Assembly (NCBI GenBank): GCA_005239585.1
Contig: SBBU01000320.1
Location: 1-9,710 of the forward strand
DNA: 9,710 nucleotides
Direction of reading: 5' to 3'
From: Planctomycetaceae bacterium
GTDB taxonomy: Bacteria; Planctomycetota; MHYJ01; SBBU01
In this document: one piece after another, positions 1-7,795 of the stretch
Layout of the letters: each line of letters opens with the position of its first letter
Position numbering within the stretch: position 1 is the first letter of the stretch
Notes under the pieces: model-generated
Told to the model about the DNA's origin: nothing
The model's database searches: none
What the model saw: the letters and a program-made list of their open reading frames with translations, nothing else
Position numbers and translations under genes: made by a program

Positions 1-874
1 GGCTCGCCAAGGCAGTTCCAACCTGAATGACACAACCCGCAACAAGTTCCAAGTCCTCCGCAGTAAATGTCCCCCGATCTCCATTTGAATGGAAGTACCA
101 AAGCCCCACGGTACTGTCACCAGACAATATAGGCGCACAGATCACTGACTTTATTTTCCTCAAGATAACGCTCTCAGAAAAAGTAAACCTCTGATCCATC
201 GTAGCATCCGTGGTTAAGAGAGGTCTCTTTGAATTTGTAACATGTTGAATAATAGTTCTGCTGACCTTTAGATCCTTTGAATCAGGGATAGCAATTTTGG
301 CATGAAATTTGTGCGTTTGCTCATCGACCGCAAGTAAATATACATGGTCTGCCTTGACAGCTTTATAGATAAAATCAGATACTTTGAGAAGGATCGTCTC
401 AGGGTCTTTTTCTTTAAAGATTATTTTTCCAGTTTCATAAAAGGCTAACAGATTCTTTGATTCAATCTCTCTGCCAACCGCCGGTATCTCTTTGGTTTTG
501 TCAATAACGATCTCAATAGTTGTGGTACCAAGAGAGTTTTTTCCAGATTCAAGTTGTTCTTCCAACTTGTCCAGCCTTGACGTAGAGACTCTTTCTTCGA
601 ACATAAGAATTGTAGATCCGATCAAAACCTCATCAGAATTTTTTAATACCTCTTCCTGAATCTTCACATTGTTTACAAAAGTCCCATTTGTCGCACCCTC
701 ATCTCGCACGATGAATAGTTCCCCAATCTTGAAAATCGTTGCATGCTGTCGGGATACCCCCTGATCGAGTATCTGAATGGTTTGAGAACGATCCCGCCCT
801 ATCGTAACAGGCTTGTCTTTGATTTCGTACAGCTTTCCCCTGTCTGCACCTGTCTTCATCCTAAGATATGGCAT
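1..874 (-). CDS. FHA-GAF domain signalling protein, C-terminus beyond the window
   Basis: Translating the minus strand gives 291 uninterrupted codons that run off the left edge, so the gene is 3'-truncated by the window. Residues 1-95 are a forkhead-associated (FHA) phosphothreonine-binding domain: GRD at 26-28, the SRQH motif at 41-44 and TNGT at 62-65, followed by Asn68, are the usual fold and ligand positions. A charged linker (about 95-140) leads into a GAF-like sensor domain, with the core stretch CAPILSGDSTVGLWYF near residue 250 and an AEDLELVAGCVIQVGTAL helix at the end. FHA-GAF proteins commonly continue into an output module such as a sigma-54 AAA+ activator, PP2C phosphatase, cyclase or kinase; which one is not visible here. 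FHA implies partnership with a Ser/Thr kinase. The ATG at 874 gives a normal FHA N-terminus; a TTG at 910 is an in-frame alternative, and neither has a well-placed ribosome site. The gene is divergent from the suf operon, with no evidence of a functional link. Confidence 0.88.
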   Translation of the reverse strand, partial: MPYLRMKTGADRGKLYEIKDKPVTIGRDRSQTIQILDQGVSRQHATIFKIGELFIVRDEGATNGTFVNNVKIQEEVLKNSDEVLIGSTILMFEERVSTSRLDKLEEQLESGKNSLGTTTIEIVIDKTKEIPAVGREIESKNLLAFYETGKIIFKEKDPETILLKVSDFIYKAVKADHVYLLAVDEQTHKFHAKIAIPDSKDLKVSRTIIQHVTNSKRPLLTTDATMDQRFTFSESVILRKIKSVICAPILSGDSTVGLWYFHSNGDRGTFTAEDLELVAGCVIQVGTALAS

Positions 875-1448
875 AAAACCAATGATATATCGATCCAAAT
901 ATGGAGTCAATCCTTTCGGCTACCACGTGCTTCTTCATGGGACTCGCCCTTCGACATGCTGCTATGTAAATGCTCAAGATGGAGGTAATATCATTGAATG
1001 TAACGAGTAGAATACAGGTTATTTTATGAAAGTTATATTTCCACTTGGCACAGCACAGTTTGACCGCCCACTTACCAAACATGAATTGCATAAGCAACCA
1101 CCGATCTTAAAACAGCCACTTGCCCCAACCAATTGATGCATCCGAACTGGGCTCATTGCACGTTTTGCAGTGTGGGAGCAAAACGTGCAGCGCTGCACGT
1201 TTTGAAACTACCCTCATGTATCGCTGGCCATAACTACAGTCAGGAGCACTCCTGCCTTTGTAATTTACCCGTGGTATGAATCAAACAGTGCACCCCTTGA
1301 AACATCAGCACAACGAAAGTTTCGATGAGGCATCAAAATTTTGGTAGTATTTGGCCTAAATTCTGTCTTTATAGAGTAACTTGAAAAAATATCTCTTTTA
1401 GGGCAATTAAATCAGTCCCTGCTGGATTAGGAACTCTTTAGATGGTAT
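875..1448. other. Intergenic region between FHA-GAF gene and suf operon
   Basis: There is no credible coding region in this stretch of nearly 600 bases. Short frames exist on both strands but none has a recognisable motif. The only strong structure is the palindrome cluster at 1157-1204, listed separately. A small 11-base hairpin-like word (CGAAAGTTTCG, 1314-1324) is also present but is too short to interpret. The region should contain the promoter of the leftward FHA-GAF gene, which I could not locate with confidence. Confidence 0.6.
1157..1204. repeat. Palindrome cluster: three copies of TGCACGTTTTG, two forming a perfect 26-bp palindrome
   Basis: The 11-mer TGCACGTTTTG occurs at 1157-1167 (plus), 1179-1189 (as its reverse complement) and 1194-1204 (plus). 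The second and third copies form a perfect 26-bp palindrome at 1179-1204 with arms CAAAACGTGCAGC / GCTGCACGTTTTG. The first copy can pair with the second instead, giving a hairpin with an 11-nt spacer. The middle copy can therefore pair with either neighbour. It lies about 285 bp upstream of the suf -10 box and about 280 bp upstream of the FHA-GAF start, so it could be an operator, a terminator-like hairpin or a mobile palindromic repeat. There is no U-tract directly after it. Confidence 0.85.
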
Positions 1449-1454
1449 TATAAT
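1427..1454 (+). promoter_or_regulatory. Candidate suf operon promoter
   Basis: A perfect -10 consensus, TATAAT, lies at 1449-1454. The best -35 candidate is a weak TTAGGA at 1427-1432 with a 16-nt spacer. Transcription would start near 1460-1462, just before the predicted stem-loop, and give a leader of about 83 nt before the ferredoxin ATG. The weak -35 suggests that an activator or repressor may matter, but I see no recognisable IscR/Rrf2 or Fur site. Confidence 0.5.
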
Positions 1455-1464
1455 TGCGTAACAT

Positions 1465-1513
1465 AGCTCAGGGCAACCTGCCACCCTAGATGAGCTTGGA
1501 CTGGCGGTAGCCC
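1465..1513 (+). promoter_or_regulatory. Structured 5' leader of the suf operon (stem-loop with possible pseudoknot)
   Basis: Positions 1471-1483 (GGGCAACCTGCCA) pair with 1502-1513 (TGGCGGTAGCCC): 11 Watson-Crick pairs interrupted only by one A-A mismatch (1475/1509) and one bulged U (1479). The 18-nt loop contains TGAGCT (1491-1496), the exact complement of AGCTCA (1465-1470) immediately 5' of the stem. The two helices could form a pseudoknot-like fold or be mutually exclusive alternatives. The structure begins where the TATAAT box predicts the transcript 5' end, and stops about 20 nt before the GGAG ribosome site at 1533-1536. This looks like a cis-regulatory RNA or a protein-binding hairpin. 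I could not match it to a named riboswitch family. With zero nucleotides between the two 5' strands, the pseudoknot geometry may be strained. Confidence 0.5.
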
Positions 1514-1543
1514 AATTAAGCAACCATTTTGCGGAGCGTAACC

Positions 1544-1822
1544 ATGGCGTACGTGATAGTTGATCCGTGCATCGGGACAAAAGACAAGGCCTGCGTACCG
1601 GCCTGCCCCGTAGATTGCATATATGAAGGAGAGGTAATGCTCTATATCCACCCGGATGAATGCATCGACTGCGGGGCATGCGTAGAGCCCTGCCCTGTTG
1701 ATGCAATTTTCACCGTAGATGAAGTCCCTGAGAAATGGAAATTCTATGTTGACGTAAACAAGAATTTTTTCCCTGAAAAAAGCGATGCCAAGGCGTGGGA
1801 AGGCTTTACAAAACCAAGATAA
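1544..1822 (+). CDS. fdxA: 7Fe ([3Fe-4S]/[4Fe-4S]) ferredoxin, first gene of suf operon
   Basis: A 92-residue ferredoxin of the Azotobacter FdI / FdxA class, a cytoplasmic one-electron carrier. Its cysteines fall at 9, 17, 21, 25, 40, 43, 46 and 50, which matches the FdI pattern shifted by one. By analogy Cys9, Cys17 and Cys50 hold the [3Fe-4S] cluster, Cys21, Cys40, Cys43 and Cys46 hold the [4Fe-4S] cluster, and Cys25 is the free cysteine. Thr12 replaces the cysteine that would complete a second 4Fe site, which supports a 3Fe cluster. Motifs [14 protein letters not shown] and [12 protein letters not shown] are clear. The C-terminal tail is about 40 residues. The ATG at 1544 has GGAG at 1533-1536 with a 7-nt spacer; an in-frame TTG at 1529 is rejected because it precedes that site. 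The gene ends 7 nt before sufB, so it is very likely cotranscribed, and may donate electrons during cluster assembly or be a cluster recipient. Confidence 0.93.
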   Translation: MAYVIVDPCIGTKDKACVPACPVDCIYEGEVMLYIHPDECIDCGACVEPCPVDAIFTVDEVPEKWKFYVDVNKNFFPEKSDAKAWEGFTKPR

Positions 1823-1829
1823 GGAAAAG

Positions 1830-3272
1830 ATGTCTACAAATAAAGCAATAGAAGACCTAGCCACCCGCGAATACAAGTATGGCTTTGTCTCCAACATCGA
1901 GTCAGATACCGCCCCTCGCGGGCTGAACGAAGATATCATCCGCCTGATCTCAGCCAAAAAGAATGAACCAGATTGGATGACAGAGTGGCGCCTAAAATCA
2001 TACCGCCACTGGCTCACTATGAAGGAACCTACATGGCAAAATGTAAAGTATCCACCAATTGATTATCAAAACATCATCTACTACTCTGCCCCCAAGACCA
2101 AAGAAAAACCAAAGAGTCTGGAGGAGGTCGATCCAGAGATACGCAGGACCTTTGATAAACTTGGAATACCGCTAAGAGAACAAGAAATGCTAACAGGTGT
2201 GGCAGTAGACGCTGTCATGGACAGTGTCTCGGTGGCAACTACCTATCAGAAAAAACTGGAAGAGCTCGGTATCATCTTTTGTCCATTCAGCGAAGCCATT
2301 CAAAAACACCCCGACCTCGTGAAGAAATACCTTGGCTCAGTAGTGCCGTACACAGACAATTTCTTCGCGACGCTAAATTCTGCAGTCTTTAGCGACGGGT
2401 CTTTTGTCTATGTACCAAAAGGCGTCAGGTGTCCGATGGAGCTCTCTACTTACTTTCGCATCAATGCCCAGGACACGGGACAATTTGAACGAACACTTAT
2501 CATCGCAGAGGAAGGTGCTTATGTCAGTTACCTCGAAGGGTGTACAGCTCCGATTCGAGACACGAATCAACTACATGCAGCTGTAGTTGAACTCTATGCA
2601 CATGATAACGCTCAGATCAAGTACTCTACAATTCAGAACTGGTATCCCGGTGATAAAAACGGCCTAGGCGGAATCTTTAATTTCGTAACAAAGCGCGGGA
2701 GATGCAAGGGTATAAACTCCAAAATCTCCTGGACACAAGTTGAAACAGGCTCGGCTATTACGTGGAAATACCCAAGCGTCATGCTGCAGGGGGATAATTC
2801 TATCGGCGAATTTTATTCTGTTGCATTAACCAATAACTATCAGCAGGCAGATACAGGCACGAAGATGATTCATGTCGGCAAGAACACAAGGAGCACAATT
2901 ATTTCAAAGGGAATATCTGCCGGGCACGGCCAAAATTCCTATCGCGGGCTAGTGCAGATACTAAAGAGCGCTGCAAGCGCACGCAATTACTCGCAGTGTG
3001 ATTCCCTGCTTTTAGGCGATCTCTGCGGCGCCCATACCTTCCCAAGGCTCGAGGTGAATAACACGACTGCACAGGTGGAACATGAGGCATCAACATCAAA
3101 GATCGGCGAGGATCAGCTCTTCTACTGCAGACAGCGCGGGATCTCCACAGAGGATGCTGTCTCTATGATTGTCAGCGGCTTTTGCAAACAGGTATTTAAA
3201 GAACTACCCATGGAATTTGCACTTGAGGCACAGAAACTTCTTTCAGTGAGCCTTGAAGGCAGCGTTGGCTAA
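1830..3272 (+). CDS. sufB: Fe-S cluster assembly scaffold protein SufB
   Basis: A 480-residue SufB, the core scaffold subunit of the cytoplasmic SufBC2D complex that accepts persulfide sulfur and builds nascent Fe-S clusters. The length is close to the E. coli protein (495). Family landmarks run in order: the REYKYGF N-terminus, the [19 protein letters not shown] stretch in the middle, [20 protein letters not shown], and the strongly conserved C-terminal beta-helix end with [15 protein letters not shown] and [14 protein letters not shown]. Cys399 in GDLCGAHT corresponds to the essential E. coli SufB Cys405, and Glu427 in IGEDQ lies at the conserved SufB-SufD interface. The ATG at 1830 is preceded by AAGGA just after the ferredoxin stop; an upstream in-frame ATG at 1785 would overlap the ferredoxin gene and lacks such a site. 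A 49-nt gap follows before sufC. Confidence 0.97.
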   Translation: MSTNKAIEDLATREYKYGFVSNIESDTAPRGLNEDIIRLISAKKNEPDWMTEWRLKSYRHWLTMKEPTWQNVKYPPIDYQNIIYYSAPKTKEKPKSLEEVDPEIRRTFDKLGIPLREQEMLTGVAVDAVMDSVSVATTYQKKLEELGIIFCPFSEAIQKHPDLVKKYLGSVVPYTDNFFATLNSAVFSDGSFVYVPKGVRCPMELSTYFRINAQDTGQFERTLIIAEEGAYVSYLEGCTAPIRDTNQLHAAVVELYAHDNAQIKYSTIQNWYPGDKNGLGGIFNFVTKRGRCKGINSKISWTQVETGSAITWKYPSVMLQGDNSIGEFYSVALTNNYQQADTGTKMIHVGKNTRSTIISKGISAGHGQNSYRGLVQILKSAASARNYSQCDSLLLGDLCGAHTFPRLEVNNTTAQVEHEASTSKIGEDQLFYCRQRGISTEDAVSMIVSGFCKQVFKELPMEFALEAQKLLSVSLEGSVG

Positions 3273-3324
3273 TGCAGTCGAAGGAAGGTAACCAGATCAG
3301 TTGAAAACCACACCGAGGTAAATG

Positions 3325-4077
3325 ATGCTTGAAATCAAAAATCTCTATGCAAAGGCAGGCGATAAAGAAATCCTCAAGGGAATTAATCTCAAGGTAAATG
3401 CAGGCGAAGTCCACGCAATCATGGGACCAAACGCATCTGGAAAAAGCACGCTTGCCCACATACTCGCAGGACGCGACGGATTCACAGCAACCTCAGGTGA
3501 GGTACTTTATGACGGTCAAGACCTCCTGAAAATGGTTCCTGAGGAGAGGGCGAGACGCGGTCTCTTTCTAGCGCTTCAATATCCAGTTGAGATCCCCGGT
3601 GTAAGCAACGCGTATTTTCTAAAATCCGCGTTAAATTCAATCCGAAAATCCAGAGGTATACCGGAGCTGGACGCCGTAGATTTTTTGAACCTGATCAAAG
3701 AAAAAGCAAAACTACTGGAGCTCGATAAAGAGCTCCTAAATCGGCCAGTCAATGAAGGATTTTCCGGCGGTGAAAAGAAACGCAACGAAATACTCCAGAT
3801 GGCTATGCTTGATCCTCGACTCTGCGTAATGGATGAAACTGACTCGGGACTCGATATCGATGCCCTTCAAATCGTAGCACGCGGGATTAATGCACTCAGG
3901 AAAAAGGAGAGAGCTATGATAATAGTAACACACTATCAACGATTGCTGAACTACGTAACACCTGACTATGTCCATGTCTTGGTAGATGGTCGCATGGCCA
4001 AGTCCGGGGGAAAGGACCTTGCCCTCGAACTTGAGCAAAAGGGATACGGCTGGATTGAGCAAGAAGTAAAGAAATAA
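3325..4077 (+). CDS. sufC: SUF complex ABC-type ATPase SufC
   Basis: A 250-residue ABC ATPase that pairs with SufB and SufD and uses ATP hydrolysis to drive the conformational change needed for cluster assembly. It is cytoplasmic and not a transporter. Visible motifs are Walker A GPNASGKST (34-42), Q-loop Gln85 in ALQYPVEIPGV, signature FSGGEKKR (146-153), Walker B ending in Asp170-Glu171 (CVMDETDSGLD) and switch His203 in VTHYQRLL. The YPVEIPGV and DETDSGLD words are typical of SufC rather than other ABC proteins. Two ATGs lie in tandem at 3322 and 3325. GAGG at 3315-3318 is 3 nt from the first and 6 nt from the second, so I favour 3325. The stop TAA overlaps the sufD ATG by one base, indicating translational coupling. 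Confidence 0.97.
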   Translation: MLEIKNLYAKAGDKEILKGINLKVNAGEVHAIMGPNASGKSTLAHILAGRDGFTATSGEVLYDGQDLLKMVPEERARRGLFLALQYPVEIPGVSNAYFLKSALNSIRKSRGIPELDAVDFLNLIKEKAKLLELDKELLNRPVNEGFSGGEKKRNEILQMAMLDPRLCVMDETDSGLDIDALQIVARGINALRKKERAMIIVTHYQRLLNYVTPDYVHVLVDGRMAKSGGKDLALELEQKGYGWIEQEVKK

Positions 4078-5423
4078 TGATTGAACTTGTGGATACCAGA
4101 GATACATATATCCAGGACTTTACAAGACTGGAGAAGGAATTAACAGGAGGCAAGCCCTCGTGGTTTAAAAACCTCCGCAAGTTGGCTATTTCAAGGTTTC
4201 AGGAGACTGGATTTCCTACAGATAGAGATGAAGATTGGAGATTTACTGACCTTGGCCCCATAGTTGAGAAGATTTTTAAATCTCCTGAAGGAGGAGAGTC
4301 TGACTCTCTACAAGCGCAAGTCGACTGGCTTGGGACATCATTTTCCACCCGTCTGGTATTTGTAAATGGCTGCTTTTCACAAAAATTATCAACAATTAAC
4401 GAGGCCATAGAGGCAAAAAGCCTAGCCCTCACAATCGATAAAGAACCGGCAAGATTAGAACCATACCTTGATAAAACTCAAGGCAACTCGTTTGCTGCAC
4501 TTAATTCTGCCTTTTTCACAGATGGCGCATTCATACACCTTCCAAAGGGACAAGTTATAGAACAACCGATCCATATTGTATTCATATCGAATTCAAATGG
4601 TCATCCTACAATCTCGCACCCAAGAATCCTGATCATTGCAGGGCAGGATTCAAAGGCAACAATTGTCCAAAGCTATGTAGGTGTGCAAGATCAAGTTTAC
4701 CACGCACTAAAAAAAGCCCCGTCTGGAAGAGCTGGGTGCGGGCTTTACTTTACTAACAGTGTGACTGAGATATTCCTCGGTGAAAATTCATCTTTGGAGA
4801 GCTACAAGTTTGAAAATGAAAGTCAGGAGGCCTTTCACGTTGCCAATATACACGCACAGCAAAAACGGAGCAGCAATTTTACATCCCACACCATTTCTGC
4901 AAGTGGTGCCATAATCAGAAACGACCTCACCTCTGTTCTATCAGAAGAAGGTGCAGGATGCACACTCAACGGGCTATACTTGCTGACCGGAGCACAGCAC
5001 GTAGATAACCACACCACTATAGATCACGCCAAGCCACACTGCGCAAGCCGTGAACTCTACAAAGGAGTTCTTGATGGGAAATCAAGGGCAGTTTTTAACG
5101 GAAAGATCATCGTAAGACCTGACGCGCAAAAAACAGATGCGATGCAGACAAACAAAAACCTAATGCTATCAGAGGGAGCCCTTGTAAACACAAAACCAGT
5201 GCTCGAAATCTTTGCCAACGATGTGAAATGCAAGCATGGCGCAACAATCGGCCAGATATCCCAAGATATGATGTTCTACCTAAAATCCAGAGGACTCGAC
5301 CGGGAAGAAGCCCGAAGACTCTTGATCTACGCCTTTACAACAGAAATGATACGCAAAATGTCAGTAGAGCAGATTAGAAATAAGCTTGAGGAACTTGTCT
5401 TGAAGCGATATCGAGGGGACTAG
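4077..5423 (+). CDS. sufD: Fe-S cluster assembly protein SufD
   Basis: A 448-residue SufD, the SufB paralogue that completes the SufBC2D complex and is linked to iron acquisition during assembly. Family landmarks include RDEDWRFTDL near residue 50, LNSAFFTDGAFIHLPKGQ near 140, a long beta-helical core, DNHTTIDHAKPHCASRELYKGVL, and the C-terminal FANDVKCKHGATIG with Cys385 and His387, the counterparts of E. coli SufD Cys358 and His360. MFYLKSRGLDREEARRLLI follows in the C-terminal helical domain. Its start overlaps the sufC stop (TAATG), and only a weak purine-rich stretch precedes it, so translation is probably coupled to sufC. It ends one base before the sufU ATG. It is told from SufB by the RDEDWRFTDL N-terminal motif, the KCKHGAT motif and lack of the SufB-specific CTAPIRD segment. 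Confidence 0.96.
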   Translation: MIELVDTRDTYIQDFTRLEKELTGGKPSWFKNLRKLAISRFQETGFPTDRDEDWRFTDLGPIVEKIFKSPEGGESDSLQAQVDWLGTSFSTRLVFVNGCFSQKLSTINEAIEAKSLALTIDKEPARLEPYLDKTQGNSFAALNSAFFTDGAFIHLPKGQVIEQPIHIVFISNSNGHPTISHPRILIIAGQDSKATIVQSYVGVQDQVYHALKKAPSGRAGCGLYFTNSVTEIFLGENSSLESYKFENESQEAFHVANIHAQQKRSSNFTSHTISASGAIIRNDLTSVLSEEGAGCTLNGLYLLTGAQHVDNHTTIDHAKPHCASRELYKGVLDGKSRAVFNGKIIVRPDAQKTDAMQTNKNLMLSEGALVNTKPVLEIFANDVKCKHGATIGQISQDMMFYLKSRGLDREEARRLLIYAFTTEMIRKMSVEQIRNKLEELVLKRYRGD

Positions 5424-5424
5424 A

Positions 5425-5874
5425 ATGTCTGATCTCAACGAACTTTATCAGGAACTTATTCTTGACCATTACAAGTCGCCACACAATTTTCACAAGATCG
5501 ATACTGCTAACAGGATGGCCGATGGTTTCAACCCACTCTGCGGCGACCGCGTGACAATCTATCTAAATCTCGAGAACGAAACGATAAAAGATATCGCATT
5601 TCAAGGGACTGGCTGTGCTATATCTCAGGCCTCCGCATCACTAATGACCGATTCCATCAAAGGAAAAACAACCATAGATACGCAGTCCCTGTTTGATAAA
5701 TTTCACCAGATGGTTACAGGTCAGGCTGTTAATCTTGATCCAGCTGAACTTGGGAAACTAGCCGTCTTTTCAGGAGTAAGTGAATTTCCTATCCGTGTCA
5801 AATGCGCAACCCTTGCATGGCATACACTCCATGCCGCCCTCGAGGAGAAAAAGGGTACTGTGTCAACTGAGTAA
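5425..5874 (+). CDS. sufU: Sulfur-relay / scaffold protein SufU (IscU-like)
   Basis: A 149-residue IscU-fold protein, close to the 147 residues of Bacillus subtilis SufU. SufU is a zinc-bound sulfurtransferase partner that takes persulfide sulfur from the desulfurase SufS and passes it to SufBCD. The zinc ligands are in place: Cys39 and Asp41 (NPLCGDRV), Cys64 (GTGCAIS) and Cys127 (RVKCATLAW). The roughly 20-residue insertion between the second and third cysteines (about 90-115, containing FDKFHQMVTG) and the lack of the IscU LPPVK HscA-binding motif favour SufU over IscU. GAGGGG at 5413-5418 with a 6-nt spacer supports this ATG. It is the last gene of the operon. Its usual partner gene sufS, normally adjacent, is absent from the window. 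Confidence 0.95.
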   Translation: MSDLNELYQELILDHYKSPHNFHKIDTANRMADGFNPLCGDRVTIYLNLENETIKDIAFQGTGCAISQASASLMTDSIKGKTTIDTQSLFDKFHQMVTGQAVNLDPAELGKLAVFSGVSEFPIRVKCATLAWHTLHAALEEKKGTVSTE

Positions 5875-6082
5875 ATTCCTCTCACTCTAATGCGCATCCT
5901 GCTAACGCAAGTATAGCAATTATTTGAACTATGTTTTTATTGCGAAAGCATAGGGGTAATACTCCATAACTTTGACCTAAAAATTCTAGCATTTTGCCAA
6001 GAAAATCACCACCTTGATTGTATTATTCTACAAGAACAAATATGCTCTGAATATCTTTTTTTTTAATATCCTAATTTTCAGG
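5875..6082. other. Convergent intergenic region after suf operon
   Basis: The rightward suf operon and the leftward propeller gene converge on this 208-nt AT-rich spacer. I find no convincing intrinsic terminator. GGGGT/ACTCC at about 5951-5963 gives only a 5-bp hairpin with one wobble pair and no U-tract, and the T-run at about 6055-6064 is not preceded by a good stem. No coding region is evident. Confidence 0.55.
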
Positions 6083-7747
6083 TTAAAAACAAATCGATTT
6101 GGCACAGGTATGAGTCAGGACAGAAGACCTTCCACTCAATAGAACTTTTTGAGCGATCAAGCCCCCTTTTAATGAGGAATTACCAGAGACCAAGGCCTCG
6201 CCATTTCGCGCATAGATCAAGGCAGCGATTGCAGCATTCCCTCCCAGGGTAACGTTACCGTTGGAAACAATGATGACGTTACACGGGTCATTGGAAAAAT
6301 TTAAAAGAGCCGAGTCTTCTACAGATAACAAACCTGTAATAAATATTCTGACGTCACCAGATGCATATAGTCTTGAAATCCCTGACATTTTAAGAGATGA
6401 AAAGAAATAGTTGCCGGCAGTAAGCGTAATTTGCTCGCTATTTCTCAGCTCAAAAGCAGAGCCGTTAAGCGGGTTGGTGCCTTGGCTTGTCAGCCCGATT
6501 CTGTAATTATCATTCCCCTGCCCTACCCCTGTTATCAAGCCATTTAAATCAGGAAATTCCAAGACAGGAGAATACTGATTGGCTGATCCCGTCAACTTTG
6601 CTCCATTGCCTGTAAATACTATCTGACCTCCTGAATAAATGTTACCCTTTACATCTGCCGAGCCTCCTAATTCCACATAAGAGTTGCTGCCTACAAGCCG
6701 GTCTGATTCGACTTGTGAGCTGCCAGAAATTTGCAGTTTTTCTATGCCAAACATCGAAGAGGCGTCAAAAATGCAATATTTTCTTTTAATCTTGTAGACC
6801 CTGTTAGCTTCACTATCTGCAATGTAAACATTGCCAGATTTATCTGACTCGATCCCGTGAGAGTACCCAAAATTTCTTGCCCAAACGGTCTTGACACCCG
6901 TCTTCAAGTCGCATTTATAAATCGCCATTCGCCTCGGATTTGTAATATCGTCATCCAAGATCAAAACATCTCCGTCTGGATAAAAGGCAAAGTCAATAGG
7001 ATCATTCAATCCGCTTATAACAGGCAGGGCCTCCCTAGTTCCCGGCAGAACCTTGTAGAGCGTCCCTACATTGAGTGGTGTAAAGGCAATAGATGGCGGA
7101 TTGTAGAGAAAACCCCTGTCCAGAAAATAGACCAAGCCGTCAGGTCCGACCCTAGGTTTTACTGGATTGATTGTGCTGGTCTTGACGAAATCCTCCAGAT
7201 CCTCCCGCATGAGCCCCTGCACGTCAGGTGGTGCAAGTTTTATCATTCCATCGCTGTTTCTTATCCAACCCGGATCGATAACAACAAGATTCCCATCAGG
7301 TAATGTACAGACACCCATTACGTATGAAAAATGCCAGAGCCATTTAACGGGCTGTAACGTCCCGGGCAGAACCGCCCATAATCTTGCGCCATTAGTCTCT
7401 CTCCAAATCGGATCGGCAATGAATAGCTTGCCATCCAACCCGTATGATGTGTCAAATGCCCAAAAGTCACCCAAGGCAATCGTCTGAACGTCAGTTCCAT
7501 CAGTACGAACTGTTATAACACGCTGGGACAAACCAACCGTCAATCTGCCATCAGGAGTAAGCTTGACCGACGCAACCCCGGGGACATTCTCCAACAAGAC
7601 CACTGCCTCATATCCATCTGGAACCTCTATCTCATCTTGAACACCTATCGAAAATCCAAACATGAAACATAGGGCAAGAGTCAGCGAGAATACCTTACAG
7701 GTGGTCAAGATTTTTAACCGATGCGGACTGGAACAGAATATATCCAT
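6083..7747 (-). CDS. Secreted beta-propeller protein with C-terminal beta-solenoid-like domain
   Basis: A 554-residue protein of unknown function. A basic N-terminus (Arg10, Lys12, Lys18) and hydrophobic run at 19-34 (VFSLTLALCFMFGFSI) look like a signal peptide, so export is likely. Residues about 42-322 contain some six blade-like repeats, each with a turn such as TPDGRL, GLDGKLFIAD, LPDGNLVVID, GPDGLVYFLD, YPDGDVLILDDD and KSGNVYIADSEANRVYKI; this is an NHL / SMP-30-like beta-propeller. From about 336 to the end, Gly/Ser/Asn-rich strands (GNIYSGGQI, TAGNYFFSSLKMSG, GNVTLGGNAAIAALIYA, GLIAQKVLLSGRSS) resemble the beta-helical DUF7305-type domain of surface and pilus-associated proteins. The ATG at 7747 gives the better signal peptide; a TTG at 7771 has AGGGG about 9 nt upstream and would add 8 residues. 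Propellers suit ligand binding or protein contact, but no catalytic site is identifiable. Confidence 0.8.
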   Translation of the reverse strand: MDIFCSSPHRLKILTTCKVFSLTLALCFMFGFSIGVQDEIEVPDGYEAVVLLENVPGVASVKLTPDGRLTVGLSQRVITVRTDGTDVQTIALGDFWAFDTSYGLDGKLFIADPIWRETNGARLWAVLPGTLQPVKWLWHFSYVMGVCTLPDGNLVVIDPGWIRNSDGMIKLAPPDVQGLMREDLEDFVKTSTINPVKPRVGPDGLVYFLDRGFLYNPPSIAFTPLNVGTLYKVLPGTREALPVISGLNDPIDFAFYPDGDVLILDDDITNPRRMAIYKCDLKTGVKTVWARNFGYSHGIESDKSGNVYIADSEANRVYKIKRKYCIFDASSMFGIEKLQISGSSQVESDRLVGSNSYVELGGSADVKGNIYSGGQIVFTGNGAKLTGSANQYSPVLEFPDLNGLITGVGQGNDNYRIGLTSQGTNPLNGSAFELRNSEQITLTAGNYFFSSLKMSGISRLYASGDVRIFITGLLSVEDSALLNFSNDPCNVIIVSNGNVTLGGNAAIAALIYARNGEALVSGNSSLKGGLIAQKVLLSGRSSVLTHTCAKSICF

Positions 7748-7795
7748 AACGCGCGCAAGTTCAAAATTCAAAACAGAGAGCCCCTTTTGATCGTC

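Noticed and set aside
743..1010. Plus-strand open frames opposite the FHA-GAF N-terminus
   Set aside because: The opposite strand encodes an intact FHA domain with all expected motifs, so these are antisense by-products.
861..1097. A 78-residue minus-strand open frame in the left intergenic region
   Set aside because: It has no motif, no convincing ribosome site, and overlaps the start of the FHA-GAF gene in another frame. It may be part of the 5' region of that gene.
1529..1543. TTG start for the ferredoxin adding five residues
   Set aside because: The GGAG ribosome site at 1533-1536 lies downstream of that TTG and is ideally placed for the ATG at 1544. The family N-terminus also begins MAYVI.
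1448..2017. A 189-residue minus-strand open frame across the ferredoxin and early sufB
   Set aside because: It lies opposite two well-conserved genes, has no recognisable domain and would run against the suf operon. It is a shadow of real coding sequence.
5875..6082. Intrinsic terminator for the suf operon
   Set aside because: Only short, imperfect stems are present and none is followed by a U-tract; the T-run near 6055-6064 lacks a preceding hairpin.
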